Part shown: piece by piece, positions 44,588 through 52,165 of the stretch | Position numbering within the stretch: the first letter of the stretch is position 1 | How the letters are laid out: each line of letters opens with the position of its first letter | Origin: an uncultured Porphyromonadaceae bacterium | GTDB lineage: Bacteria > Bacteroidota > Bacteroidia > Bacteroidales > Muribaculaceae | Assembly (NCBI GenBank): GCA_900547825.1 | Contig: URII01000012.1 | Span: forward strand, 1 to 52,165 | Direction of reading: 5' to 3' | DNA length: 52,165 nt | Made by a program: the position numbers and the translations under genes | Notes under the pieces: generated by a model | Database searches by the model: none | The model's input: only the letters and a program-made list of their open reading frames with translations | What the model was told of the DNA's origin: nothing

Positions 44588-44636
44588 TCCGGCAATGCCG
44601 TTTGCGCCATCAGGGCGTCGGCATTGCCGGATTTTG
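44588..44636 (+). terminator. Intrinsic terminator of the pyrE-amylase unit
   Basis: A perfect 13-bp stem (44588-44600 and 44619-44631) encloses a smaller GC-rich hairpin and is followed by TTTTGTT, 38 bp past the amylase stop. The rest of the 44550-44804 gap contains a -7 box for the next gene. Confidence 0.75.
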
Positions 44637-44726
44637 TTATTCCATTTATAAAGCTAATTATGATTTATTAACATACGGATTGCGAAATTTCGTTGTCTCA
44701 ATCTCATATGTGGCGTTGAAAATAGC

Positions 44727-44734
44727 TACATTTG
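44727..44734 (+). promoter_or_regulatory. -7 box (TACATTTG) for the biotin-carboxylase-related gene
   Basis: It matches TAnnTTTG about 70 bp before the ATG at 44805. No well-placed -33 TTG was seen. Confidence 0.5.
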
Positions 44735-44804
44735 CCACAAACAACTATTTTATGCACAGGAGGCGGTCTATGACGCACTCCTTCTAACTCTAAAACTTAT
44801 CGAA

Positions 44805-46697
44805 ATGGAACAACGAAAGCTGAAAATCAGAGACTTGACAATGCGTGACGGACAGCAGTCGCTATTTGCCACCCGCATGAGCCAGGCCACTATCGACAAA
44901 CTTCTGCCACATTACGAGAACGCCGGATTCTATATAATGGAAGTGTGGGGCGGTGCAGTGCCCGACTCTGTGATGCGTTATCTCGATGAGTCGCCATGGA
45001 ACCGTCTCCGCAAAATGAGCGAGGCCATGAAAGGCAAATCGCTGCTCAGCGCACTTTCACGCGGCCGTAACCTCTTCGGATATGTTCCTTATCCCGACAC
45101 AGTGCTTGAAGGTTTCTACAAGGAAGCCATCAAAAACGGCCTGAATATAATGCGTATATTCGATGCGCTCAACGACATCAATAATGTAAAGGAATCAATA
45201 CGCCTCATCAACGGGCTCGGCGGCATAGCCGACGGTGCTGTATGCTACACCGTTGATCCCAAGGATGCAGCTCCCGCAGCCGCTCCTGTCAAGAAAGGTT
45301 TCTTCTCGAAACTGTTCGGCTCGAAAGAACCTGAACCTGTGGCCGCTACAAAGATATTCACCGACGATTACTTTGTGCGCAAAGCCAAGGAAATGGAGCG
45401 TCTCGGCGCCAAGATGATCACCCTCAAGGACATGGCCGGTCTTGTAAACCCGCTGCGTGCCGCGTCCATCATATCACGCTTCAAACAGGAACTTACAGTT
45501 CCCGTCGATTTCCATACACATTGTACACCCGGCTATGGTCTTGCTTCATCCGTGATGGCCATAATGAACGGAGTGGACATCCTCGACACTAACATATGGT
45601 GGTTCGGAGGCGGTTCCGCTGCTCCTGCCATCGAATTGGTCTACCTGTTCTGCCAGCGTCTCGGCATTGAGGTGGAGGTGAATATGGAGGCAGTGGCGAA
45701 GATCCGCAAGGAACTCTTCAACGCACGTAAATCGCTTGCCGACTTCGACCTCAACAAGGACAAGATGCCGCGCGATTTCGATCCTCTCACCGACAAAGTG
45801 CCTGATGAGATCATGGCTCAGGTTGACAAGGCTATCGCTGCCGGACGTGCCGGCGACGAACAGGCCATGCTTGATGCCTGCCATGCCATCGAGGAATATT
45901 TCGGTTTCCCCAAGCCCAATCTCCTTGTGAAGGAGGCAGAGGTGCCCGGCGGCATGTATTCCAACATGGTGGCTCAGCTCAAGTCACTCGGAGCTTCCGA
46001 TCTGCTTGATGACGCAATGCGCCTCATTCCCAAGGTTCGCCGCGATGCAGGTCTTGTGCCTCTGGTTACCCCTACCAGCCAGATCGTAGGTTCCCAGGCT
46101 GTTTCGCTTGCCCTTGACCGCAAGAAAGGCAATCCCGACTATTCCAACCCCTCCAACCAGTTCATATCGCTCGTAAAGGGTGAATACGGCGAAACACCCG
46201 TGCCTGTGGATCCCGCATTCCGTGAAAAGATCACAGGTAGCCCGGTTGAGACACCTTACGATGTTACAAAATACCGCAAACCTGAGAATCCTGTTCTCGA
46301 GGATCTCGGTGGAGTGAAACTCGCTTCCAACGATGAGGAATATCTTCTGCTTGAGCTTCTTCCGAGCGTGGCAAACGGCTTCCTGCGCCGTCGCCGCACA
46401 GAGGAATTCCAGGCCAAACAGCCCAAGGCTGAGGCTAAAGCTGAAACGGCTGCTGCCGACACTGCTGCTGACCAGCCTATCACAGGAACCGTGATCTCTG
46501 CTCCCATGGGCGGCAGCATCGTGGAAATCCGTTGCAAGGTTGGTGACAAAGTCAAGAAAGGACAGGTTGTCATGGTTTATGAGGCCATGAAGATGGAAAA
46601 TGACGTGGAGTCACCCAAGGACGGCGTGGTAAAACGTATCTTCGTTAAGCCCGCACAGGTGGTAGGCACCGACGCCATGCTTCTCGAAATCGAATAA
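44805..46697 (+). CDS. oadA: Oxaloacetate decarboxylase alpha / pyruvate carboxylase subunit B
   Basis: 630 residues. The carboxyltransferase TIM barrel has RDLTMRDGQQSLFATRM (metal Asp and substrate Arg), IFDALNDINN and VDFHTHCTPGYG (metal His pair). The conserved carboxylase domain follows, then an Ala/Glu/Lys linker and a biotinyl domain with the target lysine in YEAMKMEND near residue 595. A Pro/Ala insertion of about 30 residues with GFFSKLFGSKE splits the barrel near residue 165. It transfers CO2 between biotin and pyruvate/oxaloacetate. The beta and gamma membrane subunits of a sodium pump are not adjacent, so whether it decarboxylates or carboxylates is open. Confidence 0.92.
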   Translation: MEQRKLKIRDLTMRDGQQSLFATRMSQATIDKLLPHYENAGFYIMEVWGGAVPDSVMRYLDESPWNRLRKMSEAMKGKSLLSALSRGRNLFGYVPYPDTVLEGFYKEAIKNGLNIMRIFDALNDINNVKESIRLINGLGGIADGAVCYTVDPKDAAPAAAPVKKGFFSKLFGSKEPEPVAATKIFTDDYFVRKAKEMERLGAKMITLKDMAGLVNPLRAASIISRFKQELTVPVDFHTHCTPGYGLASSVMAIMNGVDILDTNIWWFGGGSAAPAIELVYLFCQRLGIEVEVNMEAVAKIRKELFNARKSLADFDLNKDKMPRDFDPLTDKVPDEIMAQVDKAIAAGRAGDEQAMLDACHAIEEYFGFPKPNLLVKEAEVPGGMYSNMVAQLKSLGASDLLDDAMRLIPKVRRDAGLVPLVTPTSQIVGSQAVSLALDRKKGNPDYSNPSNQFISLVKGEYGETPVPVDPAFREKITGSPVETPYDVTKYRKPENPVLEDLGGVKLASNDEEYLLLELLPSVANGFLRRRRTEEFQAKQPKAEAKAETAAADTAADQPITGTVISAPMGGSIVEIRCKVGDKVKKGQVVMVYEAMKMENDVESPKDGVVKRIFVKPAQVVGTDAMLLEIE

Positions 46698-46726
46698 TAT
46701 TTTTATTAATTATAATTGACAGAAAA

Positions 46727-46758
46727 CGGGGCTGTTCCGGGATGGAACGGCCCCGCTT
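46727..46758. terminator. Hairpin between convergent genes
   Basis: A 12-bp stem with one G-U pair (46727-46738 and 46744-46755) lies 30 bp after oadA and 25 bp before the stop of the minus-strand regulator. It could serve both. Confidence 0.6.
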
Positions 46759-46779
46759 GGTATAAAGAGATCAGGCATT

Positions 46780-48465
46780 TTATAGAAGATCGCGCAGAAT
46801 CTGATCTAAATTATCGGTTGTGGAAAGTTTCATCTGGCTACGCAACCGCCACCGGGCCTGTTTCACTGATTCAACACGGATGTTCATTACCCGCGCTATG
46901 TGGCGGTTGTCCATTCCTGTGGCTATATAGGAGGCTATGCGCACTGAATTCTTACCCAATCCGGGATAACGTTCGTTGAGACGTTTCACGAAATCCGGAC
47001 TCACCGAGGAGAATACACGGGCAAATTCATTGCTGTCGCGTGTGGTGACAGCATCTGCCTTTATCGCGGATTCTATTTCCGATGCTGTTTCCGGATCCAT
47101 GTGGCCCGACTCGGTAAACTCCTTTATTTTGAGGCTCAGGCGTTCTATCAGCTTTTCTTTTTCTTTCACCATCAGGGTCATTGCCAATTCCGATCTTTGC
47201 GAGGCTTCCCGTTGCAGCCGTTCCGATAGTTGCTGGGCCTTTATGTGCTGTATCCGCCGTGAAATTATAAACGCCACAGTAATGGCTGATATTATTGCTA
47301 TGCCCACAACACTCCATAATTTCATCCTGTCACGCTGGCGGCTTTCGGCAGCCATTAGTTCCACATGCGATATCTGGCGGGCTGTTTCCGCCGTTATAAG
47401 TTGCCCGTTAAGCATGGCTTTGTTTACGGAGTCCACCGTGTGGGCATATTCATCCCATATGCGGCATGCTCCGGCAGAATTGCCTGACATTGCCTCAGTG
47501 GTGGCTGAAGTTCGTAATATGAACGCACGGTGGTCCCCCTGAATTATATACGGCAGATATTTCCTTGCTTCGTCAGCGTGTAACCGGGCCTTTACCATAT
47601 CATTGTGTTTCAGAGCCATATCCGCTATATGGCAAGCCAATACCCCGCGCAGGCCGGGACGGGATTCATCGCTGCACACATTGGCGTAAGCGCGGTTAAG
47701 GGCTGCCGTGTCATTGGTCATGACATAAAGATTGTAGTCGACCAATGCGCTGAGTTCTCTGTCGGTTCTTACAGCCGGCAGTGAATCGGTGGTTTTCAGC
47801 ATGGCCACGGCATTCAGCGTGTCACCGGAATTGAACATTGCATTGGCTATGTTTATCCTGTTGCCCGCACTCGGTCCCTCCATATTCGCTAAGGTGAGCA
47901 ATGAGTCGGCACGCATGGCATAGGATATGGAACGTTCAGGCCAGCCCGCTTCCATCATGAGCCATCCCAAGTCCATGTAGTTCGACGCAGTAAGCATCAG
48001 GTCATTGCATTCGGTGAAAAACTTTATGTTGTCGGTCAGATGCGAGTACCATGCTCCGTTGTCTTTATAGTCGGCACGTTTCTCCAGTGTCCAGCGGTAA
48101 CGGTTATAGTCGTAAGGAGCCGAGGATGAATCGACAATTTCAATAGTTTTTCTGAGCAACGGCCGGCCGGCTTCCCTATTGCCAAGCCGCATGGCCAGAC
48201 GTCCCTGCCAATAACATCTGCGGGCATTGAAAACCTTGTTGTCCTTTTTGTTTTCGGTTGCTTTGAGATAGCGGTCCACGGGTTCAATGAGGGAGTCGCC
48301 GGGGAAATTATCGGCAAACATATATTCGAGGATCCTCATGAGGGAATCCTCAGGCTCACCGGTGCTTTCCCATCCGAAAGGTGCTATCCGGCTCTCGGTG
48401 CGTGTACATGAGCACACAGCCGCCGAAGCCATGAGGATAGCTGTTGCGATGTGCAAGTGTTTCAT
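46780..48465 (-). CDS. Membrane-spanning TPR regulator with C-terminal LuxR-type HTH
   Basis: 561 residues. The N terminus has a signal with lipobox-like AVCSC near residue 20. TPR-like helices follow (about 40-350). A single membrane helix lies near 385-405 (LWSVVGIAIISAITVAFIIS), then a coiled coil (RRIQHIKAQQLSERLQREAS), then a helix-turn-helix (GKNSVRIASYIATGMDNRHIARVMNIRVESVKQARWRLRSQM). This is the Bacteroidales type of one-component transmembrane regulator: sensing outside, DNA binding inside. It starts 16 bp after the LRR gene stop, so it is co-transcribed with that surface protein. Confidence 0.82.
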   Translation of the reverse strand: MKHLHIATAILMASAAVCSCTRTESRIAPFGWESTGEPEDSLMRILEYMFADNFPGDSLIEPVDRYLKATENKKDNKVFNARRCYWQGRLAMRLGNREAGRPLLRKTIEIVDSSSAPYDYNRYRWTLEKRADYKDNGAWYSHLTDNIKFFTECNDLMLTASNYMDLGWLMMEAGWPERSISYAMRADSLLTLANMEGPSAGNRINIANAMFNSGDTLNAVAMLKTTDSLPAVRTDRELSALVDYNLYVMTNDTAALNRAYANVCSDESRPGLRGVLACHIADMALKHNDMVKARLHADEARKYLPYIIQGDHRAFILRTSATTEAMSGNSAGACRIWDEYAHTVDSVNKAMLNGQLITAETARQISHVELMAAESRQRDRMKLWSVVGIAIISAITVAFIISRRIQHIKAQQLSERLQREASQRSELAMTLMVKEKEKLIERLSLKIKEFTESGHMDPETASEIESAIKADAVTTRDSNEFARVFSSVSPDFVKRLNERYPGLGKNSVRIASYIATGMDNRHIARVMNIRVESVKQARWRLRSQMKLSTTDNLDQILRDLL

Positions 48466-48481
48466 GCCTTAAGTGTTAGGA

Positions 48482-50599
48482 TTATTTTCGATAGATACGT
48501 CGTGATGAACCGTCGGCATAACGGATCAACAGAATTCCGGCCGGGGCCTTTTCCATATCAGTGCCACGCAGCAAACCGTCTGGTGTGTATATGCCTGTTA
48601 TGCGTGCTCCTGTAGCCTTGCTGTCGGTTACTGTTTCAATTCCTGAAAATTCGCCGGCCGGATAGGTGGTGTGCATATCCACTTCGTCAACAGTGTAGTT
48701 TATCGTTATATCCCGGTCAGTGGCTGGGCCTGTGCCGTCAATGCTCCAGAACCCGTTGTTGAGAGAGGCTTTTTCTCCACCTATGGTAACCCCCGTCACG
48801 GTGAATGACAGTTCGCTTGCCGCCGGTATGTTCTGGGCCACCATCAGAGCCGGCCGGTTTGCCGAGGGAAGGATACTGAAAAATTCCACAACGTCGCCCT
48901 GATTTTCTGTGGATGAATTGCTGTAGGCTTCCGTGGCAAGCGCCGGGCAATACAGGCGTTTCCATTCAGTAGGGGAGTTGCGGCTAAGCGATGAGGTTAT
49001 GAATGTGGCGTTGGAAGTACCTGATTCTGCCGGATAGACGCCCCAATAATAACGGTTGTTGCCGATATAGACTTTCACACCATCTTCAAACTGGAACGGG
49101 TTGCTAACACAGATCTCCTCTCTGTCGGGTTGGTCGGCGAACACTATGCGTTTGAGTGCACTGCATCCGTAAAAGGATTGATAACCTATTTCCTTGGCAG
49201 TGGTGAAAGTGATGCTTTCAAGCGATGTACAGTTTTCAAACGCATGCTGTCCTATTATTTCAGTCTCGCCTGTGCCGTCCGGATCAATTGTCACTGACTT
49301 CAGATTCCTGCATCCGTATGCAAAGTATCTCGGAACACAATAGAACCGCGACGGAAAGGTTATCGATTCGATATCGGAAGTGGCGAATGTATATCCGTCA
49401 TAGGTCATTTGTTCGTAAGTCGCACCGGCTATGTAGGTGACTTTTTCCCAAGGGAACGTCTTTAGGCCGCATCCGTAGAATGCGCCTTCTAAAACGGCGA
49501 TTTCAACCGATGCAGTGGAGAGTGCGGTCATTGAGGAGCATCCTCGGAACATGTCTTCGAATATTACAGTCCGTTCGTCAGGATTTTCGGTCGTTATATC
49601 AGCCCGGATAAGGTCGGTGCAGTCCACGCAGAGTCCGGCAAGATAATTCTGCATGTCATTGTTGTACTTTAGCGACTGTATTTTCGATCCGGCGAAAACG
49701 TATGTGTCGAGACGGCAATTGTCATGGATTTTTATTTCAGGGATTACGGTGTTGGCGAATGCTCCCGATGCTATTTTCACACAGTTTGTCGGTATTACAT
49801 ACTTGTCAAGTCTCAGGCGTGGAGGACATGTAACCAATTTATACCTCGTCTTTGAATCTATGATATCGTATGCTGTGTACAGCATTCCGTCAATAAGTCT
49901 GTATGTCGACGACGAGCCTGTGGCAAACTGTATCTCGCTGATACTTCTGTTTCCGGCCGTCCACGACGAACGTACTTCCTGGAAAGGAGAAAGCACCACA
50001 GTCTTTATCGTGGTGTTGTCTAAAAATGCAAATGGGCCGATATGGCTTATTTCATCCGGCACGGTATATTTGGTTTTGCCGCGCCCCGGCGGCACACGGA
50101 ACAGCCCCCAATGGTATTCCTCTCCCTCACGGTGTATGAGTATGCCGTCAATATCGGCGAAATTCTTGCTCCCGGCATTTACATGAAATTCCGTTATGCC
50201 TGTACATCCCGAAAACTCGCGTGGCACAATCTCCTCGATGGGTGAGGATATAGTCACCTTGGTTATCTCCGGATAGTTGTTGAACACCGGTTCGTATTTA
50301 AACCATTCGTAATAATTATACGGGCCACCGATCCGTTTCATCGGATACTTGACCCCCTCTATTGTCACACTGCCCGGAATGGTTATTTCCCCTTTGGGTG
50401 TGTAGCCGTCTTTCACCCCCACGAGCCGCACGAATTTCTCTTCGCCTGCATAATTCTTTATTTCATACACATAATTCCCCACTGTGTGGATGTCGGGATC
50501 ATTCGGGTCATAGGCCATAGCGTTCGCAGGTGTCAGCAACGCCCATGTTGCTGACAGTATACCCATAGCCCTGTAAAGCATTGTTGTAGTTTTTTGCAT
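48482..50599 (-). CDS. Large LRR (BspA-like) surface protein
   Basis: 705 residues. The signal peptide ends near residue 29. Repeats with the LRR_5 pattern run from about 90 to 520 (VPDEISHIGPFAFLDNTTIKTV, GQHAFENCTSLESITFTT, GYQSFYGCSALKRIVFAD). A beta domain follows and the end GARITGIYTPDGLLRGTDMEKAPAGILLIRYADG is a short T9SS-like sorting tail. BspA-like proteins bind host or bacterial surface ligands. It is 16 bp upstream of the TPR/HTH regulator, which suggests an autoregulated surface system. A minus-strand -7 box is at 50624-50631. Confidence 0.85.
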   Translation of the reverse strand: MQKTTTMLYRAMGILSATWALLTPANAMAYDPNDPDIHTVGNYVYEIKNYAGEEKFVRLVGVKDGYTPKGEITIPGSVTIEGVKYPMKRIGGPYNYYEWFKYEPVFNNYPEITKVTISSPIEEIVPREFSGCTGITEFHVNAGSKNFADIDGILIHREGEEYHWGLFRVPPGRGKTKYTVPDEISHIGPFAFLDNTTIKTVVLSPFQEVRSSWTAGNRSISEIQFATGSSSTYRLIDGMLYTAYDIIDSKTRYKLVTCPPRLRLDKYVIPTNCVKIASGAFANTVIPEIKIHDNCRLDTYVFAGSKIQSLKYNNDMQNYLAGLCVDCTDLIRADITTENPDERTVIFEDMFRGCSSMTALSTASVEIAVLEGAFYGCGLKTFPWEKVTYIAGATYEQMTYDGYTFATSDIESITFPSRFYCVPRYFAYGCRNLKSVTIDPDGTGETEIIGQHAFENCTSLESITFTTAKEIGYQSFYGCSALKRIVFADQPDREEICVSNPFQFEDGVKVYIGNNRYYWGVYPAESGTSNATFITSSLSRNSPTEWKRLYCPALATEAYSNSSTENQGDVVEFFSILPSANRPALMVAQNIPAASELSFTVTGVTIGGEKASLNNGFWSIDGTGPATDRDITINYTVDEVDMHTTYPAGEFSGIETVTDSKATGARITGIYTPDGLLRGTDMEKAPAGILLIRYADGSSRRIYRK

Positions 50600-50623
50600 A
50601 ATATAATATTAAAAAATCGGAGG

Positions 50624-50631
50624 CAAAGTTA
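50624..50631 (-). promoter_or_regulatory. -7 box (TAACTTTG) for the LRR-regulator operon
   Basis: A perfect TAnnTTTG on the minus strand lies 25 bp before the LRR gene start. No -33 TTG was seen at the usual distance. Confidence 0.55.
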
Positions 50632-50742
50632 CGTATTTGAGTGCATATGCTGTGGATATACCAGTCTACATAAAGGCTACATTTGCTGTCACTCAGCAAT
50701 TTATGCGCCATCTGCCAATAACATCCGGCAATAGTCTACACG

Positions 50743-50781
50743 AAAAAACCGGCAGCAGGGCCATCCCCGCCGCCGGTTTTT
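50743..50781 (-). terminator. Intrinsic terminator of the right-hand LRR gene
   Basis: On the minus strand the stem AAAAACCGGC/GCCGGTTTTT closes with a T run (50743-50748), about 20 bp past the stop at 50800. Confidence 0.75.
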
Positions 50782-50799
50782 ATCATCAGGCACGTGCCG

Positions 50800-51795
50800 T
50801 CATTTCACCAACAGCTTTGTCGACTGGCCTTGAGCGCTGACCACGCACACACCGCGCGGTACCCTCAGCGTCCGCGACCCGCTCACCGTGCCCGTGAACA
50901 GCACCCGTCCGTCAGGATGCGCCACGCTTATCTCCACCGGCTTGGCCGCCGTCACCACAATGCACCCGTCCTCAGCCTTGGCCTCAAACCGCTTGGCGGC
51001 AGCTCCCACCGCCGGCTCAGGCAGCGAAGCCGTGCTGAACTCTACTATGTTAGGGAACACCATCCCCCACGCCGGATGTGCCCTGTATGCCGCAGCACAC
51101 CCCTCAGGTACCTCCAATACATCAGGTTTCAAATCTCCACCCGCACGTATATGTCCGTTACCGAATGCACAGAAACTTTGATGTCCGAAACTCTGTACAG
51201 TAGCCGCAGGAGGAGTCTTTGCCGCAATTCTTAATGTCTCCAAGTTGGAGAAATTACATATACCATTGTCACCTATTTCGGTAAGCGTCGAGGGTAGTTC
51301 CAGATACCGTGCTTGGTTAACCCCATACATACCTATAGCCTCCGGTTTGATCGCCCGTACCCCCTCTGGAATTATCAGTGAGTCCAAATCCCTTACACAT
51401 TTTAACGCTTCCGTATGGATTACCTCAAGCCCCCTCGGAAGCTCAAGATGCCGGATACGACACTCCTTTCCGAATGTAAGTGGCGGCAGATCTTTGATTC
51501 CTTCCGGGAGTACAAGAGTTTCAAGGTTCACACCATCAAAAGCCATACTTTCTATCTCGTTGACTTTCATTTTTCTAACCTTTTGGGATATAAGGCCCAT
51601 AACACTTATACGTACCGGTACACTGTCAGGTATTGTTATTGTACGGCATCCGTCAGCTATATCTATGCCTGTTACCTTTACCTTGTCAAAATAACCTTTC
51701 CATAGATATCTCACATTATCTACAACAAATTCAGTCTGTTTGTAGGCTTCCGGGTAGATATCCTCGGCATTTAAAGTTGTCGCAGTCCACTGCAC
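50800..51795 (-). CDS. LRR (BspA-like) protein with signal peptide out of frame
   Basis: The frame can only start at GTG 51795 and gives 331 residues beginning with mature-like sequence (MQWTATTLNAEDIYPEAYKQ) and no signal peptide. LRR_5 strands follow (IPEGVRAIKPEAIGMYG, LPSTLTEIGDNGICNFSNLETL), then the VLEVPEGCAAAYRAHPAW element and a T9SS-like tail (VRVLFTGTVSG-type strands ending QSTKLLVK). An ATG at 51833 in another frame encodes a good signal peptide (MKMKYRILALSMLCS) that stops at 51771. Adding one base near 51780-51795 would join the two, so this is probably a frameshifted gene or a sequencing error. Confidence 0.75.
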   Translation of the reverse strand: MQWTATTLNAEDIYPEAYKQTEFVVDNVRYLWKGYFDKVKVTGIDIADGCRTITIPDSVPVRISVMGLISQKVRKMKVNEIESMAFDGVNLETLVLPEGIKDLPPLTFGKECRIRHLELPRGLEVIHTEALKCVRDLDSLIIPEGVRAIKPEAIGMYGVNQARYLELPSTLTEIGDNGICNFSNLETLRIAAKTPPAATVQSFGHQSFCAFGNGHIRAGGDLKPDVLEVPEGCAAAYRAHPAWGMVFPNIVEFSTASLPEPAVGAAAKRFEAKAEDGCIVVTAAKPVEISVAHPDGRVLFTGTVSGSRTLRVPRGVCVVSAQGQSTKLLVK

Positions 51796-51833
51796 AGCAT
51801 TGACAATGCTAAAATTCTATATTTCATTTTCAT
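51771..51833 (-). pseudogene. Out-of-frame signal peptide of the LRR gene
   Basis: Twenty codons from ATG 51833 (MKMKYRILALSMLCSGLRQL, then stop at 51771) have the charge and hydrophobic core of a signal peptide. The position matches LRR copy 2, whose ATG lies 12 bp after the C25 stop; here the distance to the preceding stop is 13 bp. It overlaps the start of the LRR frame by 25 bp. Confidence 0.65.
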
Positions 51834-51846
51834 AACTACACTTATT

Positions 51847-52053
51847 TTATTTAACAATAATCTGCTTCGAATCCAAAACTTTGATGACGCCCTCCTCGCC
51901 GTCAACTGTAGCATTTTTCACTGTGCGCACGGGTGCCGGCACAAGGCTACCCGACTCCACTTTCATCGTCTCAAGGTTAAGGTAATTCAGTCCGCAGGCC
52001 CACGGAGCTGAAATAACCGCTGCAAGAAATGCTGTGAGTAGATGTTTCTTCAT
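51847..52053 (-). CDS. 68-residue secreted protein, probable remnant of a C25 peptidase gene
   Basis: The ATG at 52053 (MKKHLLTAFLAAVISAPWACG) is the natural signal-peptide start; the frame also opens further upstream at 52110. The mature part is only about 48 residues: LNYLNLETMKVESGSLVPAP then VRTVKNATVDGEEGVIK, ending VLDSKQIIVK. The start resembles the LDLSSLTLSDKSATTPQRNV prodomain start of the C25 peptidase at 1918-4449, and the end resembles its tail ILDTKKIIVKH. An internal deletion of a peptidase gene would explain both. It could also be a genuine small secreted protein. A -7 box TATATTTG is at 52088-52095. Confidence 0.6.
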   Translation of the reverse strand: MKKHLLTAFLAAVISAPWACGLNYLNLETMKVESGSLVPAPVRTVKNATVDGEEGVIKVLDSKQIIVK

Positions 52054-52087
52054 AATTAGATCGGTTATAGTTACAAAGAGTAATTCG

Positions 52088-52095
52088 CAAATATA
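52088..52095 (-). promoter_or_regulatory. -7 box (TATATTTG) for the 68-residue gene
   Basis: It matches TAnnTTTG on the minus strand 35 bp upstream of the ATG at 52053, so the remnant and the LRR gene behind it may still be transcribed. Confidence 0.5.
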
Positions 52096-52165
52096 ACCCA
52101 CCAAATTCACATCTCCAAATAAAATTCAGTATAAATTAAGTAATTGCTTAAATTCCCTCAAAACA

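Noticed and set aside
1..52165. CRISPR arrays, insertion sequences or prophage
   Set aside because: No regularly spaced repeats, transposase frames or structural phage genes were recognised; the only mobile remains are those at 12811-15691 and the lone KilA-N gene.

Overview
The window looks like a chromosomal segment of a gut Bacteroidales bacterium, most likely of the Muribaculaceae type. The evidence is: many -7 promoter boxes of the Bacteroidota form TAnnTTTG, a DUF4492-cydA-cydB operon, a DUF4954 protein next to hflX, a BT_3928-type DoxX gene next to tpiA, fimbrillin-like DUF6562 lipoproteins, and secreted proteins ending in type IX secretion (T9SS)-like sorting tails. No rRNA and no CRISPR array were seen. 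The only RNA gene recognised is one tRNA-Leu(CAA).

Layout. 1-4449 (minus): a secreted gingipain-family (C25) cysteine peptidase followed by two tandem leucine-rich-repeat (BspA-like) proteins, the second cut by the window edge. 4707-7708 (minus): cytochrome bd oxidase operon. 7799-12659 (plus): a Wzi-like outer-membrane barrel, a lipocalin-like lipoprotein, HflX and a DUF4954 beta-helix protein. 12745-15691: tRNA-Leu and, at its 3' end, a decayed integrative element bounded by a 21-bp direct repeat. The element holds a broken acetyltransferase, a Crp/Fnr regulator, a DUF2269-like membrane protein and a truncated integrase fused to an unrelated gene end. 15714-22284: a GNAT acetyltransferase, a three-gene fimbria-like surface operon and a small outer-membrane barrel. 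22465-25028 (plus): an LTA-synthase-like transferase coupled to a PAP2 phosphatase. 25037-38947 (minus): housekeeping genes (carbonic anhydrase, rlmB, recN, DUF4835, coaBC, exonuclease, dnaN, tpiA, DoxX, DUF1599, TPR, gyrA). 39218-46697 (plus): C1 aminopeptidase, KilA-N protein, pyrE, an SRPBCC-like protein, a Rieske-like lipoprotein, alpha-amylase, and the alpha subunit of a biotin-dependent decarboxylase/carboxylase. 46780-52053 (minus): a transmembrane TPR/HTH regulator, a large LRR surface protein, a frameshifted LRR gene and a 68-residue secreted mini-protein.

The most interesting pattern links the two ends of the window. Both carry the same two-gene unit, a C25 peptidase followed 12-13 bp later by an LRR protein. 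One unit is intact. In the tandem copy the peptidase is reduced to a scar of about 41 bp (849-889). In the right-hand copy only a signal peptide, a prodomain-like start and a sorting-like tail remain (68 residues), and the partner LRR gene has its signal peptide out of frame. This suggests a repeatedly copied secreted module whose peptidase half is lost while the LRR half is kept.
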